Source of the DNA: Planctomycetota bacterium
GTDB taxonomy: Bacteria > Planctomycetota > UBA1135 > JACQFD01
Length of the DNA stretch: 64,000 nt
NCBI GenBank assembly: GCA_016792805.1
Contig: JAEUHX010000057.1
Location: forward strand, 17,438 to 81,437
Direction of reading: 5' to 3'
Of the stretch, positions 50,513 to 59,212 are shown piece after piece (the first letter of the stretch is position 1; every line of letters begins with the position of its first letter). The translations under genes were made by a program, and so were the position numbers. The notes under the pieces were generated by a model. The model searched no databases, was not told the origin of the DNA, and saw only the letters and a list, made by a program, of their open reading frames with translations.

Positions 50513-51910
50513 TTATTCGAGGCCGGGACGGGTCATTCGTTCGGGCTTCACGACCGAATCGAATTTCTCGCCGGTCATCAGACCGAGGTCGATCGCCGTT
50601 TGCCGCAGCGTCTTGCCTTCTTTGTAGGCCGTCTTAGCGATCTTGGCCGCATTGTCGTAGCCGATATGTGGATTCAGCGCCGTGACGAGCATCAGCGACT
50701 CCCGCATGAGAGACTCGATGCGGGCGCGGTCGGGCTCGATCCCAACGGCGCAATTCTCGCGGAAGGAATCGCAGGCGTCGGCGAGAAGGCGGCACGACTG
50801 GAGGAAATTATGAATCAGAACGGGCTTGAAGACGTTCAGCTCGAAATTCCCCGATGCGGCGGCCCAGGCGATCGCGGCGTCGTTCCCGAACACCTGCGTG
50901 CAGACCATAGTCATCGCCTCGCTCTGAGTCGGATTCACTTTTCCGGGCATGATGGAGCTGCCCGGCTCGTTCTCAGGAATCCTCAATTCGCCGAAGCCGC
51001 AGCGCGGCCCGCTCGCAAGCCATCGAATATCATTGGTAATCTTGAACAGCGCCGCCGCGAGCGCCTTCACCGCTCCGGCCGCCGCCACAAGCGGCTCGTG
51101 ACCGGCGAGCGCGGCGAACTTATTGGGCGCTGTTACAAAAGGGTATCCGGTTCGCCGCGCGATAGCCGCCGCCACGCGCTGCGCGAATTCGGGATGGGCA
51201 TTGAGACCGGTGCCGACCGCTGTCCCGCCGAGCGCCAGCTCGTAGAGCGGCTCCAGCGAGCGCTCGATGGCGCGCGCCGAGAGATCGAGTTGCGCGGTGT
51301 AGCCCGAGAACTCCTGTCCGAGGGTGAGCGGCGTCGCGTCCTGCAGGTGGGTTCGGCCGATCTTCACAATGGACTCGAAAGCCCTCGCCTTCTCGTCGAG
51401 GACCGCCCGAAGGCGCGCGACCGCCGGCAGCAGCTTGCTCCGCAGGACGTCAACCGCTGCGATATGCATCGCTGTCGGAAAGGTGTCATTGCTCGACTGG
51501 CTTTTATTGACATCATCGTTGGGGTGAATCGGCTTCTTGCTGCCGAGCACGCCGCCCGCCATCTCGATGGCCCGATTTGATATCACCTCATTGATGTTCA
51601 TATTCGTCTGGGTGCCCGAGCCGGTCTGCCAAACGACGAGCGGGAAATGGTCGTCGAGCTTCCCCTCGAGGATCTCCTGGCCTGCGCGCACGATCAGGTC
51701 TCGCTTCTCGGCCGGGAGAATGCCGAGGTCCGCATTGACTTCTGCTGACGCCTGTTTCACAATCGCGAGCCCGCGAAGGATCTCGCGCGGCATGCGCTCG
51801 CCACCTATCCGGAAGTTCTGTAAAGAGCGCTGAGTCTGTGCGCCCCAGTAGCGGTCGGAGGCGACCTGGATCGCCCCCATGGTGTCAGTTTCCGTGCGCG
51901 TCGTCGTCAT
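50513..51910 (-). CDS. fumC: Class II fumarate hydratase
   Basis: A 465-residue iron-independent fumarase that interconverts fumarate and malate in the TCA cycle. The family signature [16 protein letters not shown] holds the catalytic serine loop. Other hallmarks are [29 protein letters not shown] at the N-terminus, [34 protein letters not shown] and [20 protein letters not shown] 51910 gives exactly the normal class II length; an in-frame start at 51964 adds 18 non-family residues. Together with sucCD and mdh in the same window it gives much of the reductive or oxidative TCA branch, although these are separate transcripts. Confidence 0.97.
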   Translation of the reverse strand: MTTTRTETDTMGAIQVASDRYWGAQTQRSLQNFRIGGERMPREILRGLAIVKQASAEVNADLGILPAEKRDLIVRAGQEILEGKLDDHFPLVVWQTGSGTQTNMNINEVISNRAIEMAGGVLGSKKPIHPNDDVNKSQSSNDTFPTAMHIAAVDVLRSKLLPAVARLRAVLDEKARAFESIVKIGRTHLQDATPLTLGQEFSGYTAQLDLSARAIERSLEPLYELALGGTAVGTGLNAHPEFAQRVAAAIARRTGYPFVTAPNKFAALAGHEPLVAAAGAVKALAAALFKITNDIRWLASGPRCGFGELRIPENEPGSSIMPGKVNPTQSEAMTMVCTQVFGNDAAIAWAAASGNFELNVFKPVLIHNFLQSCRLLADACDSFRENCAVGIEPDRARIESLMRESLMLVTALNPHIGYDNAAKIAKTAYKEGKTLRQTAIDLGLMTGEKFDSVVKPERMTRPGLE

Positions 51911-52235
51911 ACGATGAGGAGGTTTGTTGGAAGTTCTCCGATCGTAACGCTGTGAACTCGCCATTTCCTGCGGCGGTGCGACCCGAGTGGGCTCTCCGCT
52001 TCGAGAGTGGTTGGGATTTCCGGCGAAACTTCCCCAAGCGGCTTCCGCTGCAGCTTGGAGAGGGTCGGTGCGCCTGTTCGTTTGCGCGCCCGAACCCGTT
52101 CTTGGCGTCTGCGAGCCCGCGCGATGTGCGGGTCTCCAGCTTCCGGCATGAGCTGTGGCTGGTTACTGCGGCAGATTGCCGGCTCCGTTCCCAATCCCCC
52201 GGCGGATCCAATCGGATCCCTTCTTGGAGCCATTG
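51911..52235. promoter_or_regulatory. Divergent intergenic region, fumC / secreted VWA gene
   Basis: 325 nt between divergent starts. It must carry promoters for both, but I see no clear box, operator or riboswitch. The only decisive site is ttggag at 52224-52229, a weak Shine-Dalgarno for the VWA gene ATG at 52236. The open frames crossing it lack family features. Confidence 0.4.
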
Positions 52236-53726
52236 ATGAATCTTAAGTCCCTGTCCCTGAGCATGGCCCTCGGCTGCGCAACTCTCTCGGCGTCCGCGCT
52301 GACAGCCGCAGCCGCTGTGAGTGACCGCGGAGGCGTCACCGTCAACCCGAACAGCATCGACCTCATCCTGAATCCCGATGATTCGGCGTCGGTCGATGTC
52401 ACCGTGTGCATCCCCGGACAAGTTGTCCCGACGGCCCAGGTGGATGTGTATATTCTTGCCGATACGACCGGCAGCATGGGTTCTGTGCTGGACTCGGTGA
52501 AAACCAATGTGAATACGCTCACGGGCGCCCTCATCGGCCGGCCGTCGGCGGACATCCGCGTCGGTATCGGCAATTATAAGGATTTCCCGATTCCCGCGAG
52601 TTCGCCCTTCGCATTCCAGCACCAGCAGTCGATCACGGACAACGTCGCATCAGTTGCGGCGGCGGTGAATGCGTGGGACGCGAGCGGCGGCGCCGACACG
52701 CCGGAAGGTCAATTCTTCGCGCTGCACAAGATTGCAACAGATCCGGTGATCGGATTCCGTCCGACGGCAAAGCGCATTGTGGTCTGGTTCGGCGACGCGC
52801 CGGCCCACGATCCGATCTGCACGGCGCTGACGGGGCTCGCCTTCCCGATCACGCAAGCGAGTGTGACCACCGATCTCCTGAACGCCGGCCCCGGCGGCAC
52901 GACGGTGATCGCGATTAGCACCCCGACCGGCGTGGCGGGCGGCCTCAATGCCGACCCGGTGCCGCTCTCCGATGATTACAATTCGGCGTGCGGCGCGCCC
53001 GGCGGCAGCCCGAATCAGGCGACGAGCATCGCGGCGGCCACGGGCGGGTTCCATTCCGCGATCGCATCGCCGAACGACATCGTCCAGGCGATCCTCGACT
53101 CGATCGGCACGGTGATCCAGGAAGTCGACATCACGCTGCAGCCCAAGGGCGACACGGCCCCCTTCGTCGCGAGCATCACGCCTCCCTTGGCTCATCTGAT
53201 CGTTCCCAATGATCCGTTAGAGTCGGCCTGCGCGACCTTCACGGTGAACTTCCGCGGTCTCCCCTGCTCGACGGCGCTCCAGACGCTTTTCGAGGGAGAG
53301 ATCAATGTTCTCGCCAACGGAGCCCCCACCGGCGCTGAGATTCGCGTGACGGTGACCCAGCCCCAGTGCGGACCGCTCTCCATCGAACTCGCAAGTCTGA
53401 CGGCCACCTGGTACGGCAGCTATGCGCAGATCGATTGGGCGACCGCATCTGAGACCGACAATGCCGGGTTCATGGTCTCGCGCGGCTTCACACCGGTGGG
53501 ACCGTGGGAGCCCATTCACGAGGGCTTCATCATGGCCAACGGCAGCCCGACGCAGGGGGCGAGCTACTCGGTCGTTGACCCGCTCGCGCGCGCAATGGCG
53601 AAGCCGTGGTACTTGCTCCAGGACGTGAGCTTCACCGGTGAGGTTACGTCGCACCCGCCGGTCAAACTGATGGCGTTCGACGCGCAGCTTGAAATCCTGC
53701 TCTGGCTGCTCGCCGGCGCACGCTGA
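52236..53726 (+). CDS. Secreted VWA-domain protein
   Basis: A 496-residue exported protein. The signal peptide is about residues 1-27 (LSMALGCATLSASALTAAAAVS). After a short beta domain comes a von Willebrand A domain (about 68-300) with the metal-binding ILADTTGSMGSVLDSVK and a distal loop FGDAPAHDP. Some integrin-beta-like character is visible in the inserted loops. The C-terminal part contains beta-rich segments with cysteines (CATFTVNFRGLPC) and WYGSYAQIDWATASETDNAGF, which resembles fibronectin-like secreted proteins. It ends with a hydrophobic stretch (LEILLWLLAGAR) that may be a sorting or anchoring tail. Surface or extracellular adhesion is plausible; function unproven. Confidence 0.85.
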   Translation: MNLKSLSLSMALGCATLSASALTAAAAVSDRGGVTVNPNSIDLILNPDDSASVDVTVCIPGQVVPTAQVDVYILADTTGSMGSVLDSVKTNVNTLTGALIGRPSADIRVGIGNYKDFPIPASSPFAFQHQQSITDNVASVAAAVNAWDASGGADTPEGQFFALHKIATDPVIGFRPTAKRIVVWFGDAPAHDPICTALTGLAFPITQASVTTDLLNAGPGGTTVIAISTPTGVAGGLNADPVPLSDDYNSACGAPGGSPNQATSIAAATGGFHSAIASPNDIVQAILDSIGTVIQEVDITLQPKGDTAPFVASITPPLAHLIVPNDPLESACATFTVNFRGLPCSTALQTLFEGEINVLANGAPTGAEIRVTVTQPQCGPLSIELASLTATWYGSYAQIDWATASETDNAGFMVSRGFTPVGPWEPIHEGFIMANGSPTQGASYSVVDPLARAMAKPWYLLQDVSFTGEVTSHPPVKLMAFDAQLEILLWLLAGAR

Positions 53727-53750
53727 ACGCGAGTCGGTTTTCGCCTCTCC

Positions 53751-53782
53751 GAGGGGCGAGTCGCACGGGCGGCTCGCCCCTC
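53751..53782 (+). terminator. Hairpin terminator after the secreted VWA gene
   Basis: A perfect 10-bp stem gaggggcgag / ctcgcccctc with a 12-nt loop, followed by gctcgtttcaac. It sits 25 nt past the VWA stop and separates it from the beta-helix gene. Confidence 0.65.
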
Positions 53783-53878
53783 GCTCGTTTCAACGAGCCC
53801 CGCAGCCTGCTGGGACGCTCGAAATCGCATGGAGGCCGGTCGAAGATCGTGGTGTTCTTCCCCATTGTCGATTTCGCC

Positions 53879-54973
53879 ATGAATGCCAACTCGTGGAGTC
53901 TCGCGCCGCTTGCCGCGATCTTTTTTTGTAGCTTCCTCCACAGCCGTGCGTCGGCCGACATCCTAGTCGTCCCCAAAGACCACCCGACGATCCAGGAGGC
54001 GATCAACGCAGCCGGCCCAGGAGATGTGGTGGTTGTGAGACCTGGGATCTATTCGGGCAAGTTCCAGATCACAGGGAAGACACAGATCACGGTGCGCGCG
54101 GCCGGAAAAGTGATCGTGGCGGCTTCGGGCCCGGCGCCCGGGATCTCGATTGTGGGATCTTCACAAATCATCCTTCGAGGCTTCTGGGTGAAGGAGGGTC
54201 CGAACCACGGGATTGCGATTGAGGACTCCACAGCGATCACCGTGGATCGTTGCCGCACATCGCACGTCGGCGGCGACGGAGTCAGGATTACCGATAGCAC
54301 GGGAGTGCTGGTCGATCGGTTCGAGATGAAGCGGCCGAACGGGTGCGGCATTCGGCTGGTGAGCGATGGGACCGTGACGTCGGGCTGCCTGGTGAAGCGC
54401 GGCCGGATTCTCCACCCTGGATCCGACGGCGTTCTCATTGAGGGCGATTCGAATCTCGTCGAGCGCTGCTGGATCTCAGAGGCGCAGGAGGATGGGCTCG
54501 AGGTCGCGGCGGGCTCCTCGTCGAACACACTCTCGAAATGCACAGTCAAAGACGCGCTCCGATCGGGAATCCGCCTCGACGGCGCCCAGACGACCGTCTC
54601 AACGATGTTTCTGCTGGAGCCCGGCGACACCGGAATTGAGATCTTCTCGGACAATCACTCCATTTCGAAAGTGATCCTCAAGAAACCGGGGGACGACGGG
54701 GTGCGCCTCAATCCAGGCTCTGAAGGAAACACCCTCGATCGCTGCTCGGTGGTTCGCCCTGCCGGCGACGGCTTTGACGTGGAGGGCAACTCGAATACGA
54801 TGCTCCAGTGCCGATCGATCGGCGCCGGCGACCGCGGATTTGAGGTGACTTCGACAGGGAACATTCTGTCGTCTTGTCTTGCGATCCTGAGCGAAGGGTT
54901 CGATCTGTTCGATTCGACGCCCGCCGGAAGCAACACATACTCGAGCAATCTGTTTAAGAAGGTCGGGCCGTAA
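53879..54973 (+). CDS. Secreted right-handed parallel beta-helix protein
   Basis: A 364-residue exported protein. A signal peptide (SWSLAPLAAIFFCSFLHSRASA) is followed by DILVVPKDHPTIQEAINAAGPGDVVVVRPGIYSG, the classical opening of pectate-lyase-like/NosD-like beta-helices. Regular 20-25-residue rungs follow, with recurring G-V/I-x-I/L and N-x-I motifs (for example GDGVRITDSTGVLVDRFEM; GSDGVLIEGDSNLVERCWI; GDTGIEIFSDNHSISKVIL). No polysaccharide-lyase catalytic residues are obvious, so the function may be structural or carbohydrate binding. ATG 53879 was chosen because it gives a normal signal; a GTG ten codons earlier is possible. Confidence 0.87.
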   Translation: MNANSWSLAPLAAIFFCSFLHSRASADILVVPKDHPTIQEAINAAGPGDVVVVRPGIYSGKFQITGKTQITVRAAGKVIVAASGPAPGISIVGSSQIILRGFWVKEGPNHGIAIEDSTAITVDRCRTSHVGGDGVRITDSTGVLVDRFEMKRPNGCGIRLVSDGTVTSGCLVKRGRILHPGSDGVLIEGDSNLVERCWISEAQEDGLEVAAGSSSNTLSKCTVKDALRSGIRLDGAQTTVSTMFLLEPGDTGIEIFSDNHSISKVILKKPGDDGVRLNPGSEGNTLDRCSVVRPAGDGFDVEGNSNTMLQCRSIGAGDRGFEVTSTGNILSSCLAILSEGFDLFDSTPAGSNTYSSNLFKKVGP

Positions 54974-55093
54974 GATCCCCGGGATTCGTTGTGTCTGCGG
55001 AAGTAAAGGCTCCCGCCCCCGCAGGTCCGGCCGAGTTGTGAAGCCCAGCCGAAGGTGGCGCGCTGGGGAATCCTAAGAATGGGGCGTGGTCGG

Positions 55094-55241
55094 TCTTAGC
55101 TCGGCAGCGAACAGTCCAAGAGGCCATTCCAGGATTCCTCCGAGCTGCGCGCGGGCCTCGACGCCCAACAGCGCGGTGCTGCGCTGAGCGCCGATTCCTC
55201 GCGCTCGCTTTGCAGAGCACTTTTGACAAGGGCTGCTAAGC
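55094..55241 (+). repeat. Inverted-repeat element, copy C (MITE-like, shortened)
   Basis: The right half cgattcctcgcgctcgcttt then gcagagcacttttgaca (55191-55227) matches copies A and B, and ggctgctaagccc continues the copy A right tip. The left half has ccgagctgcg and gcgggcctcg as in copy B. The middle hairpin region is absent. It lies between the convergent beta-helix and mdh genes. The left boundary is approximate. Confidence 0.6.
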
Positions 55242-55250
55242 CCCCGACCC

Positions 55251-56198
55251 TCAGTCTGTCAGCAGGCCTTTCTGCTTCAGGATCTCGATGTCCTTGCGGA
55301 TCGCGCCGGCCGATTTGTGCAGCAGATCTCGCTCGGGCGCGTCGAGCTTCAGCTCCACGATGTTCTCCACACCCTTCGCGCCGAGGGTGCAGGGAACTCC
55401 CACATAAATGCCATCCAGCCCGTACTGCCCGTTCAGCAGCGCAGCCGAGGGCAGCAGTCGCTTCTCATCATTGAGGATCGACTTGACCATGGCGAACGAC
55501 GAAGCCGACGGCGCGTAGTAGGCCGAGCCGGTCTTGAGCAAGTTCACAATTTCAGCGCCGCCGTTGCGGGTGCGATTATTGATCGCCTCGATGCGCTCCT
55601 TGGGGATCAGCTGCTCGATCGAGATGCCGTTCACCGTCGAGAAGCGGGGAAGCGGCACCATCGAGTCGCCATGACCGCCGAGCACCATCGCATCGATGTC
55701 GCTCACTCCCACGTTGAGCTCCATGCCAAGGAAGCAGCGCATGCGGGCCGAATCGAGCACGCCCGCCATGCCGACAACGCGCTGCGGCGCGAACTTGGTG
55801 AGCTTTTGCATCAAATAGACCATCGTGTCGAGCGGGTTCGTCACGACAATCACGATGGCGTTGGGCGAGCCGGCGCGAACGTAGTCGGCCACGTCGCGAA
55901 TGATCTTGCCGTTCACTTCCAGCAGATCGCTGCGGTCCATACCGGGCTTGCGCGGAAGGCCCGCCGTCATGAGCACCAAGTCCGAGCCATAAGTATCTTT
56001 CGGATTATTGGTACCAACGATCTTCCCCTCGACGCCGAGCACGGGCGCCGCCTGCATGAGGTCGAGCGCGATTCCCTGGGGCTTGCCCTCGACGATGTCG
56101 ATCAGGCAGACGTCGGCGAGCCCCGCCTCGAAGATGCGCTGTGCGCTCGTGGAGCCGACGAAACCGGAGCCGACGACGGTGACCTTGCGACGTGCCAT
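55251..56198 (-). CDS. mdh: NAD-dependent malate dehydrogenase (LDH-like type)
   Basis: A 315-residue TCA-cycle enzyme that oxidises malate to oxaloacetate. The nucleotide fold starts VTVVGSGFVGSTSAQRIFEAGLADVCLIDIVEGKPQG, where the Asp after strand 2 favours NAD. The substrate loop GLPRKPGMDR carries the arginine that selects malate over lactate. Catalytic histidine is in LGGHGDSMVPLPR, with the preceding Asp/Arg pair in LDSARMRCFL. The protein is the tetrameric LDH-like MDH of many non-proteobacteria. It stands alone, convergent with the beta-helix gene. Confidence 0.96.
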   Translation of the reverse strand: MARRKVTVVGSGFVGSTSAQRIFEAGLADVCLIDIVEGKPQGIALDLMQAAPVLGVEGKIVGTNNPKDTYGSDLVLMTAGLPRKPGMDRSDLLEVNGKIIRDVADYVRAGSPNAIVIVVTNPLDTMVYLMQKLTKFAPQRVVGMAGVLDSARMRCFLGMELNVGVSDIDAMVLGGHGDSMVPLPRFSTVNGISIEQLIPKERIEAINNRTRNGGAEIVNLLKTGSAYYAPSASSFAMVKSILNDEKRLLPSAALLNGQYGLDGIYVGVPCTLGAKGVENIVELKLDAPERDLLHKSAGAIRKDIEILKQKGLLTD

Positions 56199-56311
56199 GG
56201 GAGTGTGCTGCGAAAAGGCGAAGGGTCTGGAGAGGAAAAGGGCGCGAGAGTCTACGGCGACGGCTGCGGCGCCGTCAGCGCCGCGCCGGACGGGCGCCTC
56301 CCACTCGCCGC

Positions 56312-57184
56312 TCAGCGCAGCGATGCGATCAGGTCGGAGAGCTTGGCGCCGTAGCGCGGCCCGGCAATCGCGATCACGTCGTTGTGGCCGGCCCCTTCGA
56401 TCACTTCGAACGCAACGGCGTTGGGCGTTCTTGCGTGCAGGGCGCGGCCATGCTCGATCGGCACAACGCCGTCACGATCACCGTGAAAGAAGAGCACAGG
56501 ACAGCGCACGCGACCGATGCGGGTCGCCGAATCGAAATGACTGCGCACGAGGGCGCTCGGCACATACGGGAAATGGCGCGAGGCAACGGCGCGCAGCGAA
56601 TCGAACCCCGACTGGATCACGAGCGCGGCGGGCGTGCGCTCAGCGGCCACAGCCGTGGCGACGCCGCTGCCGAGCGAGCTTCCAAGGAGCACGATCCGCT
56701 TCGGATCGATATCGGGGCGCGCCGCGAGCGCGTCGTAGGCGAGCAGCGCATCGGCGATGAGCTCAGGTTCCGAGGGCGAACCCTCGCTGAGCCCGTAACC
56801 GCGGTAATCGACGGCTGCGGCGGCTGCGCCAAGCTGCCGGAGTAGGTCGAGCCAGCCGGCGTCGTAGGTCACGTTCTCGCCGTTGCCGTGGAAAAGCAGG
56901 AACGCGGGCACCCGGGACCCGGTCGTTCGGTTCGGCGGGAAGAGGATCCAGCCGTGGAGCTTTGTGCCGTCGGGGGCCGTGAGGGCGAACGTCTCGCCTC
57001 CCTCCAAGCCGGCGTCCTTGGGCTCGCGGGCGCCGCCGCGCGGGGCCGGATAAATGAGCTTGTCTTGCAACAGATAAAGCACCAGCACGAGCCCGACGTA
57101 GAGCACGGCGCCGAAGACGAGCAGCCGAAGAGCGAATTCGGTCCAGCTCATGGGAGGTCGCGTGGGTTTCGCAACGGCGTCCAT
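56312..57184 (-). CDS. Membrane-anchored alpha/beta hydrolase
   Basis: A 290-residue protein with an N-terminal hydrophobic helix (LRLLVFGAVLYVGLVLVLYLL) followed by an alpha/beta hydrolase domain. Catalytic elements are the nucleophile elbow GSSLGSG, the oxyanion FHGNGENVTY, the acid in FFHGDRDGVVP and the histidine in GAGHND. It resembles the BEM46/ABHD-type hydrolases, whose substrates are mostly unknown. The helix suggests a membrane-tethered lipase, esterase or thioesterase. It is divergent from the first GT-C-like gene. Confidence 0.9.
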   Translation of the reverse strand: MDAVAKPTRPPMSWTEFALRLLVFGAVLYVGLVLVLYLLQDKLIYPAPRGGAREPKDAGLEGGETFALTAPDGTKLHGWILFPPNRTTGSRVPAFLLFHGNGENVTYDAGWLDLLRQLGAAAAAVDYRGYGLSEGSPSEPELIADALLAYDALAARPDIDPKRIVLLGSSLGSGVATAVAAERTPAALVIQSGFDSLRAVASRHFPYVPSALVRSHFDSATRIGRVRCPVLFFHGDRDGVVPIEHGRALHARTPNAVAFEVIEGAGHNDVIAIAGPRYGAKLSDLIASLR

Positions 57185-57244
57185 ATCGGCAAGTCAGCCA
57201 GTCCGGCAGCGTAGACCGGCTTCGGCGAGATACCATTCCGAGGC

Positions 57245-59212
57245 TTGCCGACCGCACGCATCCCTCACAACGCCGGAAAGTATTGGCGCGGTTCGACGCT
57301 CTGGGCTGCGGTCGCGTTAGGACTTGGCGGCCTGGCTTTGGACGCACCGGCGGTGGCCAACCTCTCGATGGTCGCTGCGCTCGCGCTTCTCGCGTTGAGT
57401 CGCGGCGAGGTGAGCGACGCGGGCTGGATGCCGCGCTCCCATCGCTGGCGTTGGCTGCCTGCACTGGTGGCGATCGCAGCTTTGTCGCGCACGCTCGCGC
57501 TCCCCTACTTCGCCGACGACTACGGGCTCCTCGCCGAATACGGTTCGCGCCCGAGTCCTCTCGATGTGTGGACTCCCGCCGTAGGCGAACGCTGGTTTCG
57601 CCCCGTCGGGTGGCTTGCGTTTTGGATCTATGGACACGTCGCCCCCGAAAGCGCCGTGTTCGCGCACGGCGTTGCGATTCTAACTTTTGCGATTTGTGTG
57701 TACCTCGCGCCAGTCGCGCTTCGCCGCCTCGGAGTACGAAGAGATGTGGCGTTCGCGGCGGCCTGGATCTACGCCACAGCGCCGGCCGCCTTCGATACGG
57801 TCGCTTGGTGCGCCAATGTGTATTCTCACTTCTCCCTGCTCGGAATGCTCGCAGCGCTGGTGCTCATCGGACCGCGAGCGTCGCGGGCGCGTGTGGCGGG
57901 AGCGCTCGCCCTAGGATTTGTGGCAGCGCTCAGCAAGGAGGAATCTTTCGTGCTCCCGGCGCTCGCCGCCTGGGCGGCTTCGCGCGGAAGATGGGCGCGC
58001 TGGCGCGATGGGCTGCGAATGGGCGCCCTTTTTGTGTTGCCGTTCGCCGCGGCGATCGCCCTGCGCTGGAAGCTCCTCGGCGGGCTCGGCGGATATGTGG
58101 TGGCACCGGGCGCAGCGCCGGTGCACCTCGTTCCGCCCCTGCCCCAGATCGCCTCGCTGTTCGCCGAGTGGATCCCCTCTCGAGCCTTCTGGATTCTGCG
58201 CCCCTTCGGCGAGCGCCGAGATGTGTGGCTGCTTCTCCCGACGGCTGCGGCATTCCTGCTGCTGCTCGTAGGCGGGCTCAAGGCTCCGAGTCGCTCCTTG
58301 CGGCGAGCGCTGGTGTTCATGGGTATCACCCTCCTGCCCACGGCGCCCGTCCTCGTTCCATCGCTCGAGTGGAGCGGCTCGAGGCATCTGTATGTTCCGA
58401 CGCTCGGGCTCGCTGCGATGACGGGATCGCTCATTGCGGGTGTTGCGGGCGCGGGCGCCGGTCGGCGGCTTCTGCTCCTCGGAGTGGCTGCCCTCGGCGC
58501 TGCATTCACCTATCTCCACAGCACGGCATGGACCGCCTCAGCGCAAGCGCTCCAAAAAGTAGCGTCGCACTCGAACACAGCCCATCTCCTCGAGCGCATC
58601 CCCCAAGGGGGCGCCGCTCTGGTGCAGGGGCTTCCTGGAACGGTGTGTGGAGTCCCTTGCTTCGGCGACGGCAAGCCGCACGCTCTCGGATTTTTGTGGC
58701 ATCGCCGCGACGTTCAATGGCACGACACGGTCACGGGGTTCGGCGCGCTCGACGCGGTGTTCTTTGTCGCCGAGAGCGGAGAAGTACGGATGCCGCTCGC
58801 AGAGCCGCCCGCGGCGGTGCTTTCGCGCGTGGGCGACCGGTGGCGTTGGGATTCCGCTCTCGAGAATCGGAAATCGGTGATCTTCACTTCTACGGCCGTT
58901 CGCGACCTCGACCATGGGATGGCCGTCCGCGGAGTGGGCGAGGCGGCCGCCGTGCTTTTTCCGATTTGTGAGCTCACTCCCGGATCCCGCCTGCGCGTCG
59001 CGGTCGATGGCGCCGCGCGATGGCCCAATGGCGCGCCCCAGGCGATTCCGCTCGCCGCCACGGTCGCGGGAACCGAGCACATCGAGCGGCTTCTCCTCCC
59101 ATCGGGCACCTTCGACGTGCCGCCCGGTGCGCGCAGGATTCGCCTCGAGCTGATGCCGGTCTGGGGACTCGAGATCGAACTGCGAAGCCTCGAGCTGAAG
59201 GTCGTTCCATGA
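57245..59212 (+). CDS. GT-C-like polytopic membrane protein, paralogue 1
   Basis: A 655-residue integral membrane protein with about 10-12 helices over residues 15-440 and a soluble C-terminal half. The sequence YFADDYGLLAEYGSR (about 87-100) has the acidic DD/DDY dyad in the first loop that GT-C glycosyltransferases (for example the ArnT/PMT class) use with lipid-linked donors. The SKEESFVLPALAAW loop and LLGGLGGYVV recur in the paralogue that follows. The C-terminal 200 residues are beta-rich, presumably periplasmic. The start is a TTG, and no ATG or GTG lies before the first helix. It is probably a sugar or lipid-linked transferase acting on cell-envelope glycans; donor unknown. Confidence 0.75.
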   Translation: MPTARIPHNAGKYWRGSTLWAAVALGLGGLALDAPAVANLSMVAALALLALSRGEVSDAGWMPRSHRWRWLPALVAIAALSRTLALPYFADDYGLLAEYGSRPSPLDVWTPAVGERWFRPVGWLAFWIYGHVAPESAVFAHGVAILTFAICVYLAPVALRRLGVRRDVAFAAAWIYATAPAAFDTVAWCANVYSHFSLLGMLAALVLIGPRASRARVAGALALGFVAALSKEESFVLPALAAWAASRGRWARWRDGLRMGALFVLPFAAAIALRWKLLGGLGGYVVAPGAAPVHLVPPLPQIASLFAEWIPSRAFWILRPFGERRDVWLLLPTAAAFLLLLVGGLKAPSRSLRRALVFMGITLLPTAPVLVPSLEWSGSRHLYVPTLGLAAMTGSLIAGVAGAGAGRRLLLLGVAALGAAFTYLHSTAWTASAQALQKVASHSNTAHLLERIPQGGAALVQGLPGTVCGVPCFGDGKPHALGFLWHRRDVQWHDTVTGFGALDAVFFVAESGEVRMPLAEPPAAVLSRVGDRWRWDSALENRKSVIFTSTAVRDLDHGMAVRGVGEAAAVLFPICELTPGSRLRVAVDGAARWPNGAPQAIPLAATVAGTEHIERLLLPSGTFDVPPGARRIRLELMPVWGLEIELRSLELKVVP

